From the NCBI GenBank assembly GCA_948470475.1, contig OX419347.1, forward strand, positions 952,501-1,016,500: a DNA stretch of 64,000 nt. Direction: 5' to 3'. The stretch is from Galaxea fascicularis. Lineage: Eukaryota > Cnidaria > Anthozoa > Scleractinia > Euphylliidae. This document shows, one piece after another, positions 10,980-21,400 of this stretch (position 1 is its first letter; each line of letters starts with the position of its first letter). Both the position numbers and the translations under genes were made by a program. The notes beneath the pieces are model-generated. The model was not told where the DNA came from, did not search any database, and was given only the letters and a program-made list of their open reading frames with translations.

Positions 10980-13900
10980 AAGGGTGGTAAAGCGTATTTT
11001 CGTGATTCGTGATCGGCCTTTTTTTTTCCCGTGAAATGTGAAATGGCTAATTCTTTCCTCGTGAATCGTGATTTCTATAGTAGCCGTGAAGCGTGATTTT
11101 GCAAAATTATTTTCCGTGAAACGAGAAAGAAATGTTTAATTCGCCTTGAACCGTGATTTTCATTATATCTTTGTTTTTCTTGTATTGTGAAAGGCCCGTT
11201 TTATTTTCCGTGAAACGTGATCTAGCCCCCCCCCCCCCCCCCCTTAAAACTTTATTCACGCGTCAATAATGACTCATCTTAAAAGATCATCTTACACAAA
11301 GTGTAAACTTATTGGGGAAAACTATCTATCCGTCTACTAAATGGTGAAAAATGGTAATGATAAAATTATAAACTCGCACTGTTTTACTAAAACTCGCGGA
11401 AAACCGTCTTTCAGGGATAGCTGAGCATCATTAATTTTGAAAAGCTTTTACACGCAGGAATAGTACAGCATTTTTTCCACATAAAAGATTAAAGGACCTT
11501 TCCGTGATGTATACTGAAAAGGTATCTGTGCTAACTAGATCGAACTCTACCAATTATTTGAATTTTGGACTGAGCCTCCCGTTACAAAAATATTTTTACT
11601 CAGTTTGTTGGTGTTTTGAACAGCCACCCTTAGTTATGTATCAGGTGACTTACACGCGCGTTAGTGTGATGTTCTCGCGTGCCCCCGGCCCTGAGTACAA
11701 GAAAAGACTACTTGTAAACCTGTTGGTACACACACAAATCTATTTTAATCGCCCACTTACTCGTCTTCTCCTTCGGAGGGCACAGCTTCCTCCACTTCAA
11801 TAGGAATAAACCTTCCTTTGGATGGATGTTCCGGAGTTTTTTTCTTCTTTTTGCTCACTTTGTTCCGCATCACTTTGGCAAAATCTTTGATATCTTCCTT
11901 TTGCGTTGACTGTAGTAAGTTAGAGAAAACGCAGTTTAAAATAACAGCTGCTTTTCTGAAGCATCCACTTTCGCGAAACTAACTTGTCCACTGATGATAA
12001 ACTGGCCAATTGCGCTTACTTTAATGAACAACTCTAACAAGTGAATGCTTGATAAATTTGAACTGAGCTGTTGACTGTGGTGAGTGACTACATTTAGGGC
12101 TGTACCCTTTCTACCCACAGCTCCTCTGGTATTTGACTGTGGTTCAAACCAAGAAACTTTGTTGCCCCATTTATGACCATTCTATACTAGCATACCTCCT
12201 ATCAAAGAGCCCATTTTCTCCAAGTTACAAATGTTTGATCTTGTTGAATAGTAAAATTTGTATAAAGCCAAGAAAAAATATTCTTCCCTCCGCTCCCTGC
12301 ATTCTGAACAGATGACTTAGAAAACAAACAAGCACCACTTATTAGGCCTTCAAGAGAAAACCTTTACTTACAATGCAATACAATATATTTATTAGCCTTC
12401 TTAAGAGGCGTTTACAAGACTACTTTACAATACAGTTTGAGGGACTTTTACCAGACTGCTTGATGTCCAGTTAAGAATCATATAGAGTAAATCATTGATG
12501 CCCCCTTTCCAGAAGATGGATCACCACATGAGGTACTACATAGCCTACTGGTTGTCCTGTGTAAGTCAACCAGCTCAGGCTTTCTTGGGAAACTCAGTCA
12601 ACTTACCACCAGACAATACTCCTGAGTAGGATGGGCTATCTTGTGCTGCTTACTAATCCGACCAGACCAGAAACATCCCTGCAAGATAAAAAGTGAGATG
12701 TTAAATGTAACTCGCCTCATGACTTGAATCAGTTATAAACATTGTTGTTCACTGTAAACGAAGATAACTGTTATTTAGCAGTTTAGTAATTAATGTACAA
12801 CATAACAATTCCAGCAAAATGCTTTGTTCAAAGTCCTTACCTGACAGAGGTCAAAGTTGAAGCATTTTAAGCAGCGATACCTTGTGAAAGTGAACAAAAT
12901 GTTACACGTTACCTTGTCAAACACTCCATGAATTTCAAAGAGTACTGATGAGTGATAAAATAATTAAGTAGATAGTTGACATGATCATGTTCACAGACTC
13001 ACCTGAAGCCAATGATGGGATACATCTTGCACACATTGCACTTTGCCTCGTGTTTAACTGTGGAAAGAAACATTCAAAACATTGCTTTAAACTACACCAT
13101 TTGCCGCTCTTGAGTTACTCACTTCTGTCCTAGCCTCCCAGGCAGTCAGTTTTATGCAAGTTGTATTTCACCAATCCCTTACTGAAAAGCAACTGTGTGG
13201 GAGGCTAATTCCAAGCCTGCAAATAATTGTTGTCCATAAGCAGGTCATTTGTCAGGCCAGGGTCAAGTTTTGGCCGGACAAGGAAACAGACTGGTCAGAA
13301 ATCCCGGTAATTGTAATTGTGAAATGTCGAAGCTGCAGTTGCGTATTTAGAGAAAACATTTAGGTTTGTGTTAACGTTTTACCGACAAGCTACCGACAGG
13401 TTACCGACACATTACCAACTGTCGGCCGACTATCGGCCGACTAGCGGCCGACTGTCGCCCGACAGGTAGCCTAAATTTCAGGCAAAACCTGTCGGCCGAC
13501 AGACGACCAACAGTCGGCCGACTGTCGGTCGACAGTCGGCCGACAGTCAGCCGACAGTCGGCCGACAGGTTTTTTGGGGAGCTCTTCTTCACAATTACCG
13601 AAATCCCTGGTCAGAGTGTCCAACCAGGCTAAGCTTTCACCGGTCAAAACCTAAAATTTATCAGAAATTTGTCTGATGACTGATCGTTATTTGCAGGCTT
13701 GTAATTCTGTCCAGAAGTAGAAGTAACTGACAAGTAAAGATGTTCAGGTTACATCTCCAAATGCAGCCCTTCTATATGTACATGTCACTGTTCTCTATTG
13801 TCTGGAAATAGTAACTTGTTTTCTATGTTCCCTTGGAGTCTTTGGTAACTAGTAGAGAGAGTTAGGATAAAGTGAAATAATGGCACCATGATCATCTGAG

Positions 13901-16900
13901 CTGAAGCAGACATTCAGCACACAGTTGTCATAGAAGTAATTATAAACACCCTGGCTTTTGCCTTTCAACAATCCACATCACTTATCAACTGTGGCTGAGC
14001 TCACTCAACTAATCATGACAGTAACACCAAAGGAGACATTTGATTCTAACTGCTTTTGCACAAGCATTGAAGCAGTTACTTCAATATGCTTCCTAATAAT
14101 TATAACAAGCAATTAAAAACATAGTTACCTGTTTCTGAAACAGCTAATCTGTGAAGTGTAGGGAGCCACACAATTGTTTGAGGTTCGGCAACCATCCATT
14201 CAATAAATTCCTCAGCAGAAACTCTTTCTGGAATTGATACCTGTGGAAAACACAACACTCAGGGCACAAATTTTTCCAAAAGCTATTTGTCATTTTGCTT
14301 TGACTTTTGTTAACAGTACCTAAGTTTGAAAACCTCGGCTCTATCAAAATAACAACAACTTATTTGTTAACCAGTAATGTGCCATGAGTCACGAAGAAGA
14401 CAGACCACATGTAACTGTAAACTATCAGAACTATATTGACAATTACTATTCACAGAAGTGATGTAAATATCCACCACTTTCACCCACACTGAGGTGAATA
14501 TTATAGTTTTAGTAAAAACTACACAAGCTGAATAAATAGCGTTTATTCAAATAATTTCCTCTTTGGAAATCAAAGCGGGAGGCCATTTTGTTTCTCTGCA
14601 GCTGCTCAGAGGTGAATATTACTATGCTTATCACCTCCGTGTTAACCAATCAGAACGCACAAAAAGCATTATTTACTTGTGTGGTATGTACTAAATCAAT
14701 ATCAGTTGCTGTTTGTGTGAATTGCCAAAAGTGCACTCTTGGTACTTGTTTGCAAAGAAGCTCCTAGTAAGTGATTTAAAAGCCTGGGAAAGAACTCTCC
14801 ACTCGCTGCATCGTATGAAGTGTTGAGCATACCCTTTCAAAGCAGTTTCTAACAGCTGGTTCAACACTGGATCCACTGAAGGCTGCACTCTCATGAATAT
14901 ACTTTGGAATCTATTGAAACAATTCATGACACACAACTCTCAAGAACAATTGGACAATCATCATCCTAATCACCTACAAATTGGCACATTTTGCCTTGAC
15001 TTTATCAACTCACTATTAATACAATAAAACAATCACTGTAAGTTTATGATGGCACCAGGCTTTTAGCCAGGAATTGGAAACTGGCCATCCAGGAGGTATG
15101 TTTTCCCATAAAAGTATAATAGATTAACTGAATTTGCCTTGAATTTCTTCTAAAAGTGGACCGCACTCCACAGGATGCCTGGCATGGACAGCCACCTGGC
15201 TAAAAGCCTGGATAGCACTATCCAGTGAATCACATTTGCGACACATTGCACTGAGCATTTCTCACCAAAAGCATCTCTTGAAGGAATAACGTCAGCCTTT
15301 TTTTGTCCAGAAATCCTTGGTTATTACAAAGTTGTAGAAACAAATCTTAAAACCAAGCAAACATTAGATTATCAATCAATATTTAAAATGACGGCTGCAG
15401 ACCTTATTTATTAATTGAGAAAAAACAAACGGTAAATTATTAGAAACTCACATCTGTATTTTTCCTGCACTTTTTCCGAGCACATCACAGCAAGACCAAC
15501 CTTCAATGACAGAATTGGCACAGAACCCATTCTCCCACTGCAAATTATAAATTACAACATTAAAATTAAAATAAAAAACCAAAATAAATAAGTAATAATA
15601 CAAGCTGTTGAGGAACATATAACCAGAATCCACATGACGGTGAAACTACAAACCCTGTATGGAATAAAGTTTAATTTTTGTTGTAAAGTGAGGCAGTAAA
15701 ATAGTAACTGTTACAATGCTTATAGTACACTCAGCAAAATTACTCAATTCTGATTGGTCGAGAGCAGTACAATTAATCCCAAATAGTACTCTGTAGGAGT
15801 ACCCATTAAGTTTCCATGATAATGGCGGGTAAGTTTGTAATTTTGTTCAACATACTATAAATAAAAAATCACACAACCTGGATTACAATTCAGGATTAAT
15901 AGATATTTGTGATGTTGAAAGTTCTCAAAATTGCATGAGCCTTTAGGCACTTGTACCTAGTAATCCTGAATTGTACTCGAGGTCGTGCGATTTCCTATAC
16001 CAATCAGCTGCCCAGTATTGCCAGGCAGGGAAGGGATTTTTTTGTTAGGTTTTGGGTATCCCCCCTCCACTGGAAATTGAAACTTTTCCTTTTGAGACCC
16101 CCCACCCTCCCCCTTTTCCAGCAGCTCTTGAGATTTGCACTTACTTTTAGAGAGGCACAGGAGGGGAGGGGAGGGGAGGGGAGGGGAGGGGAGGGGAGGG
16201 GAGGGAAAGCATTTGCTTTACTGTAAGCCTGCCTCTGCAACTTTGTGAATAAATAAGTCAACTCTGTTTCTAGTGCAAATTTTATGCTTATGTGAATCAC
16301 ATCTAACAATGATTACACTAGTCTTGTTTGAAGAGCTGAACAGATGTACTTACAGATCATACACATTGAGAATCCAGTTAATCACAAGTTCAGTCGCAAG
16401 AGAGACATCAACGCTATCAGTGTTGCGATCACCAGTTTGGTTGATAAAGATGGCTGTTATGACTCTTCTCAGTTCTGCTACCGACAAACTTCCCTCAAAA
16501 TAGCCATCCTTAATTCCTTCTTCATCAAGGGATGCCTTTATGATTCGTAGATCAACAATGTATACTGACAAAAAAAACAATCCAGAGATACATGATCAAT
16601 GCTGTACCCAAAAATGCTACCTTGAACTAATGCTGGATACCAAACACCTTCACACATAGTGTCATAAAGTAACTGATAATTATACACTCAGATAAATGCT
16701 TCTTCAAAAATCAACCCAACGGTTCAAGTAACTGACAATGGCTAAAATCTAAAGAATTCAAGTCAACTGCAGCTCCAGCTGGGTCCACAAAAGAAAAAGC
16801 AAATGTGGAATACCAAACTCCAATTTATGGCAGTGGTTGGCAAATTACAAATGTCTCAACCATACACAGATTATAATGAATATTAGAGATGAATATTTAC

Positions 16901-18390
16901 ACTGTGTTTTCTTCTGAATGGCTCTCAACTTCATAGCAGTGCGGTAAGCAGCATACTTAATGCTACTAAAACTCTCTATAAAATAAAGTACAACAGAGAA
17001 AAACATTACAATTTGTTGGTGCATGATCCAATTAATAACATGTAGACAGCAATTAGGATAAAGAAAAATTAAAAAAATGTTTAGTGCACTGTACCAATTT
17101 CCTCCAGTAAGCTAACCATCTCTGGGTGATCCCACTGAGTTCTTTCTGTTTCATGGCTGTCGAAAAAAATATAACAAGATGCCTGGAGGCATTAATGTGG
17201 GATGCCTAAACAGGTCATAATTTCTGAATTTGCTCTCAGGATCAATTTACTGCTAATTTGGACTGGTTCTGTGAGTAGCCAATTATACACTCAACTGGAA
17301 TGCAATTATTATTCACAGTTGAAAACACAAAACCAAAGCAGTGAATGGAACAAATCAATCTCTTTCCAATTAGTGATAGTCAACCTGTGTCATGCTTTTC
17401 TCCAACAAATGAGCACATATAGATGTGTGTTGTTCTAGAATTAACGAGGAACTTTGGCTGATCAGTTAGTGGCACAGTATTTAGTGATTCCAGCATCACA
17501 TGAAACTAGTTCAAGTACAGGAATGAAATCAAAACAAGAAGACGAGAAAAAAGTCAACAACACCGGGTATCATAGACGGTCACCGATCCAAATAGTAACC
17601 CTGGCGAATAGATTGTTTTCACATGACGTCACGGCGGCCATGTTGGTGTACAAGGCTACCCTCTGGGAATTGAACCCTATTTTTATGCAAATACTTTCTT
17701 TTGTTTCATTGAACCAATATGGCCGCTAGTGACGTGACTGAAAATGATCCATAGGGCTTAACTTCAGTGACAAGCTCAAGCAGGTGGCTAATTACCCTAT
17801 GCAACTATGATGGTCTATGATGGTGGCATCCCACGTGAAAAATAAAATATGGGAACGATTTCCGCAAAGCCTATGCATACATTAATAATATTATTATTAT
17901 ATACACATCACTGTCATACTATTAAAGTTGAACGGATGACTTAAAGTTAACGTTCACACTTTGTTTTCAATTATTTGTAGATATACACTATTAAATACTC
18001 CACATACTTAATGTAATATGGAATTCCGTTGGTGGTTTCAGAACGTTCCCAGCCGTCTGGTAATATGCCTAGAATTATAAACGAAAACGTAACAAAGCTT
18101 TATCGAAGATAAAACTGGCGAGCAAGTTGGGCAAAGACGCCATCTTTGCAGCTCAACATTCACGCTACTAGTTTGCATTATTTCCCGCATATAACCACAA
18201 ACTTACTTGTAATTCCAGGCATTACCTCTTCGCTATCTCAAAAGGTAAAGGTAATGTACCAAGGATGCTCTTCAGTTTGTTTACAACGCTTCAAAACCCG
18301 CAATATATTCAAGCCGCACTCTTTGGTCACTTCAAAGCGTTGTTTATCTGCCTGCAGTAATCCTCCAGCGGTAATTAAATTACCCAACAT
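4185..18390 (-). CDS. dystrophin-family protein, short Dp71-like form (20 exons)
   Basis: Membrane-cytoskeleton adaptor of the dystrophin/utrophin family; the known role is binding dystroglycan, syntrophin and dystrobrevin. Exons, 5' to 3' on the minus strand: 18384-18390, 18008-18068, 17095-17156, 16901-16975, 16354-16564, 15452-15537, 15266-15345, 14833-14910, 14129-14240, 13003-13057, 12841-12880, 12607-12678, 11761-11909, 10677-10754, 10319-10390, 9845-9883, 9382-9406, 8496-8587, 7713-7917, 4185-4712. Every junction keeps phase, giving about 708 aa. It encodes a complete WW domain (PDGWER..PYYIN, TQWDHPEM), EF-hand-like regions (SSIKYAAYRTAMKL, INWILNVYDLGRMG), a ZZ finger (KCNVCKMYPIIGFR, CLKCFNFDLC), a DFAKVMRNK segment, a heptad coiled coil and a Ser/Pro-rich tail. 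No actin-binding CH domains or spectrin repeats are present. The first exon (Met-Leu plus one base) is the least certain part. DRP2-like or an internal-promoter isoform are alternatives. Confidence 0.9.
5305..5460. repeat. near-perfect 156-bp foldback element
   Basis: Arms of about 70 bp (5305-5375 and 5390-5460) are almost exact reverse complements around an 18-bp loop, outer ends 'aataggccatattcg' and 'cgaatatggcctatt'. It lies in the last intron of the dystrophin-family gene. No open frame is seen, so a MITE or recent inverted duplication is likely. Confidence 0.85.
7713..8587 (-). other. coiled-coil exons of the dystrophin-family gene (dystrobrevin/syntrophin region)
   Basis: Exons 8496-8587 and 7713-7917 encode two heptad-rich helices: KRDLEELITSLESDNR running into LQSEINSIHQLQHQ, and RLEAREEVLEEHNYQLQVQ followed by LRRLRILLQQ. 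The second is the hallmark 'RLEARxxxLExHNxQL' of dystrophin and dystrobrevin tails, so heterodimerisation with dystrobrevin is likely. Confidence 0.85.
8150..8470. repeat. CAT- and ACTGTC-type simple repeats
   Basis: Degenerate (CAT)n near 8175-8215 and (CACTGT)n near 8360-8465, in an intron of the dystrophin-family gene. Confidence 0.7.
8697..8793 (-). repeat. tRNA-derived SINE head with internal TTAGGG array
   Basis: On the minus strand the sequence starts GTGGCTTCATAGCTCAGTTG (A-box like) and ends with a B-box-like GGGCTCAAACCCGGTTGAAG. GGCTTCA at the 5' side can pair with TGAAGTC at the 3' side. Between D-loop and anticodon arm sit about five units of the telomere-type hexamer (CCCTAA on the plus strand, 8746-8775). 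It lies in an intron of the dystrophin-family gene. It is probably a pseudo-tRNA/SINE rather than a functional tRNA. Confidence 0.6.
8950..9337. mobile_element. MITE with PIF/Harbinger-like ends
   Basis: Terminal inverted repeats GGCCCCGTTCAGACTA and TAGTCTGAACGGGGCC flank a 388-bp non-coding element, and a TAA triplet is repeated on both sides (8947-8949 and 9338-9340), as expected for the 3-bp target duplication of PIF/Harbinger. The interior repeats 'gtgcccgtgcccggg' motifs. It is non-autonomous, with no transposase frame. Confidence 0.75.
9466..9563. mobile_element. short hairpin MITE, family A (copy 1)
   Basis: 98-bp palindrome with arms starting GCAACTGCGCACCTACCCCT and a short AT-rich loop. 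A second copy with the same arms is at 49792-49903. Confidence 0.8.
10929..10977. repeat. (CAAT)n microsatellite
   Basis: About 12 uninterrupted CAAT units in an intron of the dystrophin-family gene. Confidence 0.95.
10980..11245. repeat. CGTGA-motif repeat ending in poly-C
   Basis: The motifs 'cgtgattcgtgat', 'cgtgaaacg' and 'cgtgaagcgtgat' recur about every 25-40 bp, ending in a 17-18 bp poly-C run (11226-11243). The same motif style occurs near 35410-35560 and 54845-54910. Confidence 0.65.
12607..14240 (-). other. ZZ zinc-finger block of the dystrophin-family gene
   Basis: Exons 14129-14240 (EFIEWMVAEPQTIVWLPTLH), 13003-13057, 12841-12880 and 12607-12678 together encode the ZZ finger. 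The Cys pairs CNVC and CLKC are visible, followed by DLCQGCFWSG and the His-containing KQHKIAHP. All expected ligands appear present. This module contributes to dystroglycan binding in the family. Confidence 0.85.
13379..13575. repeat. palindromic TCGGCCGACAGT array
   Basis: About 200 bp built from an 11-12 bp unit containing the self-complementary core TCGGCCGA, in both orientations. It is interrupted at about 13465-13490 by 'ctaaatttcaggcaaaac', and 'cctgtcggccgacag' occurs on both sides. It lies in an intron of the dystrophin-family gene and is the most CpG-rich patch seen in this gene. Confidence 0.8.
15725..16015. mobile_element. MITE family B (copy 1)
   Basis: Contains 'attggtcgagagcagtacaa', 'ggattaatagat' and 'tactcgaggtcgtgcgattt'. 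The same modules are found in 27485-27760 and 60541-60890. It lies in an intron of the dystrophin-family gene, with inverted internal segments and no coding frame. Confidence 0.65.
16157..16205. repeat. (GGGGA)n microsatellite
   Basis: About nine GGGGA units. The open frames across it on both strands are low-complexity artefacts. Confidence 0.95.
16354..18068 (-). other. WW plus EF-hand-like block of the dystrophin-family gene
   Basis: The WW domain is split over 18008-18068 and 17095-17156. Two tryptophans (GWERS and QWDHP) and the YYIN strand are intact, so dystroglycan PPxY-type binding is plausible. The EF-hand-like part starts at 16901-16975 and continues through 16354-16564, with the family signature INWILNVYD. 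The exon lengths 61, 62 and 75 are the same as those I recall for human DMD exons 62-64. Confidence 0.85.
17613..17745. mobile_element. MITE family C (copy 1)
   Basis: 'cggcggccatgttggt' at the left and 'accaatatggccgct' at the right form imperfect inverted ends. The interior 'ctctgggaattgaaccctat' is shared with the second copy at 51762-51884. It lies in the first large intron of the dystrophin-family gene. Confidence 0.7.
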
Positions 18391-18415
18391 GCTGATCGGG
18401 TAAGGCATATCAAAG
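18391..18415. promoter_or_regulatory. bidirectional start region between the dystrophin-family gene and MTG1
   Basis: Only 25 bp separate the proposed minus-strand ATG (18388-18390) from the MTG1 ATG (18416-18418). The two 5' UTRs must overlap or share a core promoter. No TATA box is visible within it. It is inferred from the two gene models, and the minus-strand start is the weaker one. Confidence 0.5.
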
Positions 18416-21400
18416 ATGGCGGTCAGTCCTTATGTCAGTCGTGCAGAACTGTGGCTGGCAAATTCCAGTTTTCGGCCAGTTTTCCGTCTTCCAAACGAGT
18501 TTCATCCAAGTATATTCCTAAAATGGTTTCCAGGTCATATGTCAAAAGGTGCGTTATAGCCCCTTTTTGCGTTTCTTCCGCAAAACAGCAATAATTTGAC
18601 ACTGCAACTAATAGACCCTTCTCCAAAATGGCGGCCGAAAATTCAAATACGTTAAATTAAAAACGTATACCAGCACCAAACAGAGCACCTTTTCTTTAAT
18701 AACCCTGCAAAGTTTCAGCTTATCAGGTGTTATATCAGCTGAGAATATGTAAGTTGAAATTTACAGACGTTTGTATGACTGGGGGTATGACATATACCCC
18801 CAGTCATACAAACGTCTGTAAATATGTCAAATTTCAACTTACATTTTGCAGGGTTACTAAAGTAAAGGTGCTCTTCCTATTTCTAGTGCCAGTTTTTCAT
18901 TCAGTTCAATTTTAACTAATTCAAATCCGGTATGTTCAAGTTCACACTGCAACCAGGTGGACAATCAGACATGGTTTGATGCTACTCTGGTTTGAAAATT
19001 GATGAATGTAACCTAACTTCAAATCCATTGCCGCCATTTTGGAGAAGGCTCTGTAGCATGGAACTTGTAAATTTTGAAAATTTACTTTATCAAATGCATC
19101 ATGATACATGACCATAGCAAATGCTAATATCACTGTCTTGTTTTGTTTTTGTAAGGCTTACGTTTAATGCAAATGCGGTTACAAAAATGTGATTGTGTGG
19201 TTGAAGTACACGATGCAAGGATATCCTTTGTACATTTGATTGATCTTCATGATCGTGTATCTGTTGCGTGACATTTGCACAGTAAATGCTACAGTTCAGT
19301 TTACAGACTGCAAGCTAACCTGGGGAATTATATTAGTCCTAAATTAGGCCTCTAGGTTTGGGGCAAGTTCACTCACCTTGACTACCGATATAAACTGCAT
19401 ATGTTACATGTAACTATTGCTGAACTGCATGTCAGGGCTGTGCTCTAGCGGTGCCCGGTCGCCCCTGGCAACTTACTTTTGCCATTGGGCAACCAGGAAA
19501 TATTAGTTTTTGCACCAAACTTATATGCTGGGCGCCCTGGATTTCAAGGGTTTAGAGGTTTGGGCGCCCAACTACTTTTCTTATCTAAGAAAAGTCGTTG
19601 GGCGCCCAAACCTCTAAACCCTTGAAATCCAGCCTTGCATGTACTGGCAGTGTTTGGTTTGCAAAGATTGCAAATGTCTGACACCTTCGTACGGCATTCT
19701 GGAGAACTTGACTGAGTAACTAAGCAATACATGTGGTCCAAATGAAGCCCTGTCTATTTTGGTTTTTGTTGTTTATATGTACTTGCCTTTGCACACAATC
19801 AATCAATACCAATAAAACCAAGTTGAATGTTGACTGATCAAACTTATTTGAACCCCAATCATGTGATTGGGTTTGATTTAATTTGGTAATCCAACAAAAC
19901 CGAACTGTTGAGCAATCAAATGATTATCAAATTAAATGAACCCAATGGTTTGATTAGGTTTGATTGCGTTGAGTTCAATTACCACTATGGTATCCCACTA
20001 TTAGTTTTTCACATCACTGTGTGTAAGTTGTCGGTCAAAGTGAAATTCAGGTTAAAATGATCATGATCCATGATGGTTAAGAGACATGATAAATTGGCTC
20101 AAACCACATGGTTTGAGCTAGATTTCATGGAATAGAGCTCAGAGAGCCAATCACTTCCTTGCCTTTTCTTTGACTTTCATCAAAGTAATTTTTTGGTCTT
20201 CCTTGTCAAACCCATCACTCAGTGAGAGAGACCACCAGCAGTGAACAATTGATTTTTTGCAGTATGATCCTGAAATAATAACAATTTCTCTTTACACACA
20301 TTTCCTTAACTGTTTTGTAAGTACCATTTACTGGGAGAAACCCTAAGTTAAAGGAGAAATTAAGTGGCAGGCCACATGTTTTGGTGCTGAACAAGGCAGA
20401 TCTCATAGGAAACACAAGGAAGAAACAGGTAGAGTGACAGGTGCTAGCAGGAATTTTCAGATGGCTTGGGGAGTCCCATCCAAAATAACTTCTGTTAGAG
20501 GGTGTGGATATTCCAGAACAACAGATGTACCATTTGTAATGATTGCTGATAACACCTTTTTAAAGTTTACAGTGACTACTGTTTTATGTGACTTTATTTA
20601 TTCTCTTTTATAACATAATGTCACTGTTCCAAGGCAATAAATGTCTTTGATACTAATGTTACTTTCAGGATATTCTCAGGCATTTGGAAGATGATGGAAT
20701 AAGAGCTATATATACTGATTGTAAATCACAGTATCATCACAGCATAAAAAAGGTAAGTTTTAACATTGTACAGCTTAAAATGATTTAATGTTGGCTCTTA
20801 CTAGGAGTGAAATCAACAACTTTCAAGAAAACTTTGTTGTAGTTCTATACCAGTACTGAAGGTGGAGAGATGATGGTGATGATGATGATATGGATGCAAG
20901 ACATCCTAAAAAATGCAGTTATAACAATAATGAAGGTGGAGATTCAATTACTTAGGTATCAATTAACTAAAAATTAACTTTGACAGTTGCTGTTTAATGA
21001 TGGGTGGATTAGCCTGCGATCACAACCCACAGCAACACAAATCGCCTCTACATCTCACTTAAGTATTAGATTTTCCCCTCAGGTTATCCCTACAGCCCTA
21101 GAAGCTATCAAGGATGCTGAATATGAAGGAACATATATCAGAACAGTAAGTCAATTTTTTTCCATTTACTTTGCTTAATAATGTAATTTTTTACTTTAAT
21201 CTCTTTACATCTGCTTCATTCACCCTTTGCTTCCTTCCACATTCACTCATTGATTTACACTGTATACGACCTATCATGATTTTGTGATATTTTTTTTCAT
21301 TTTTCCATGTGAGAGATTTCAGTGGTGTTTCAGTTTCATGCAATCCTCAACAAGGGCACAGAGAAAGTGCAAGGCTGTGCTCTAGCAGAGTCTGGTGGCC

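Noticed and set aside
14691..14936. 81-codon frame on the minus strand
   Set aside because: Shadow of the real exon 14833-14910, which reads IPKYIHESAAFSGSSVEPAV in another frame.
15448..15633. Frame with MDSGYMFLNSLYYY... on the minus strand
   Set aside because: Shadow frame: the true dystrophin-family reading of this exon is one base shifted and gives GRMGSVPILSLKVGLAV.
16004..16309. Open frames over the (GGGGA)n region on both strands
   Set aside because: Translation of a microsatellite (PPLPSPPLPS, GRGGEGRGGE); no coding support.
20320..20324. Ordinary AG or AC acceptor for the MTG1 U12 intron
   Set aside because: Both put exon 3 out of frame with the conserved TGRNP...VLVLNKADL sequence given the ATATCC donor.
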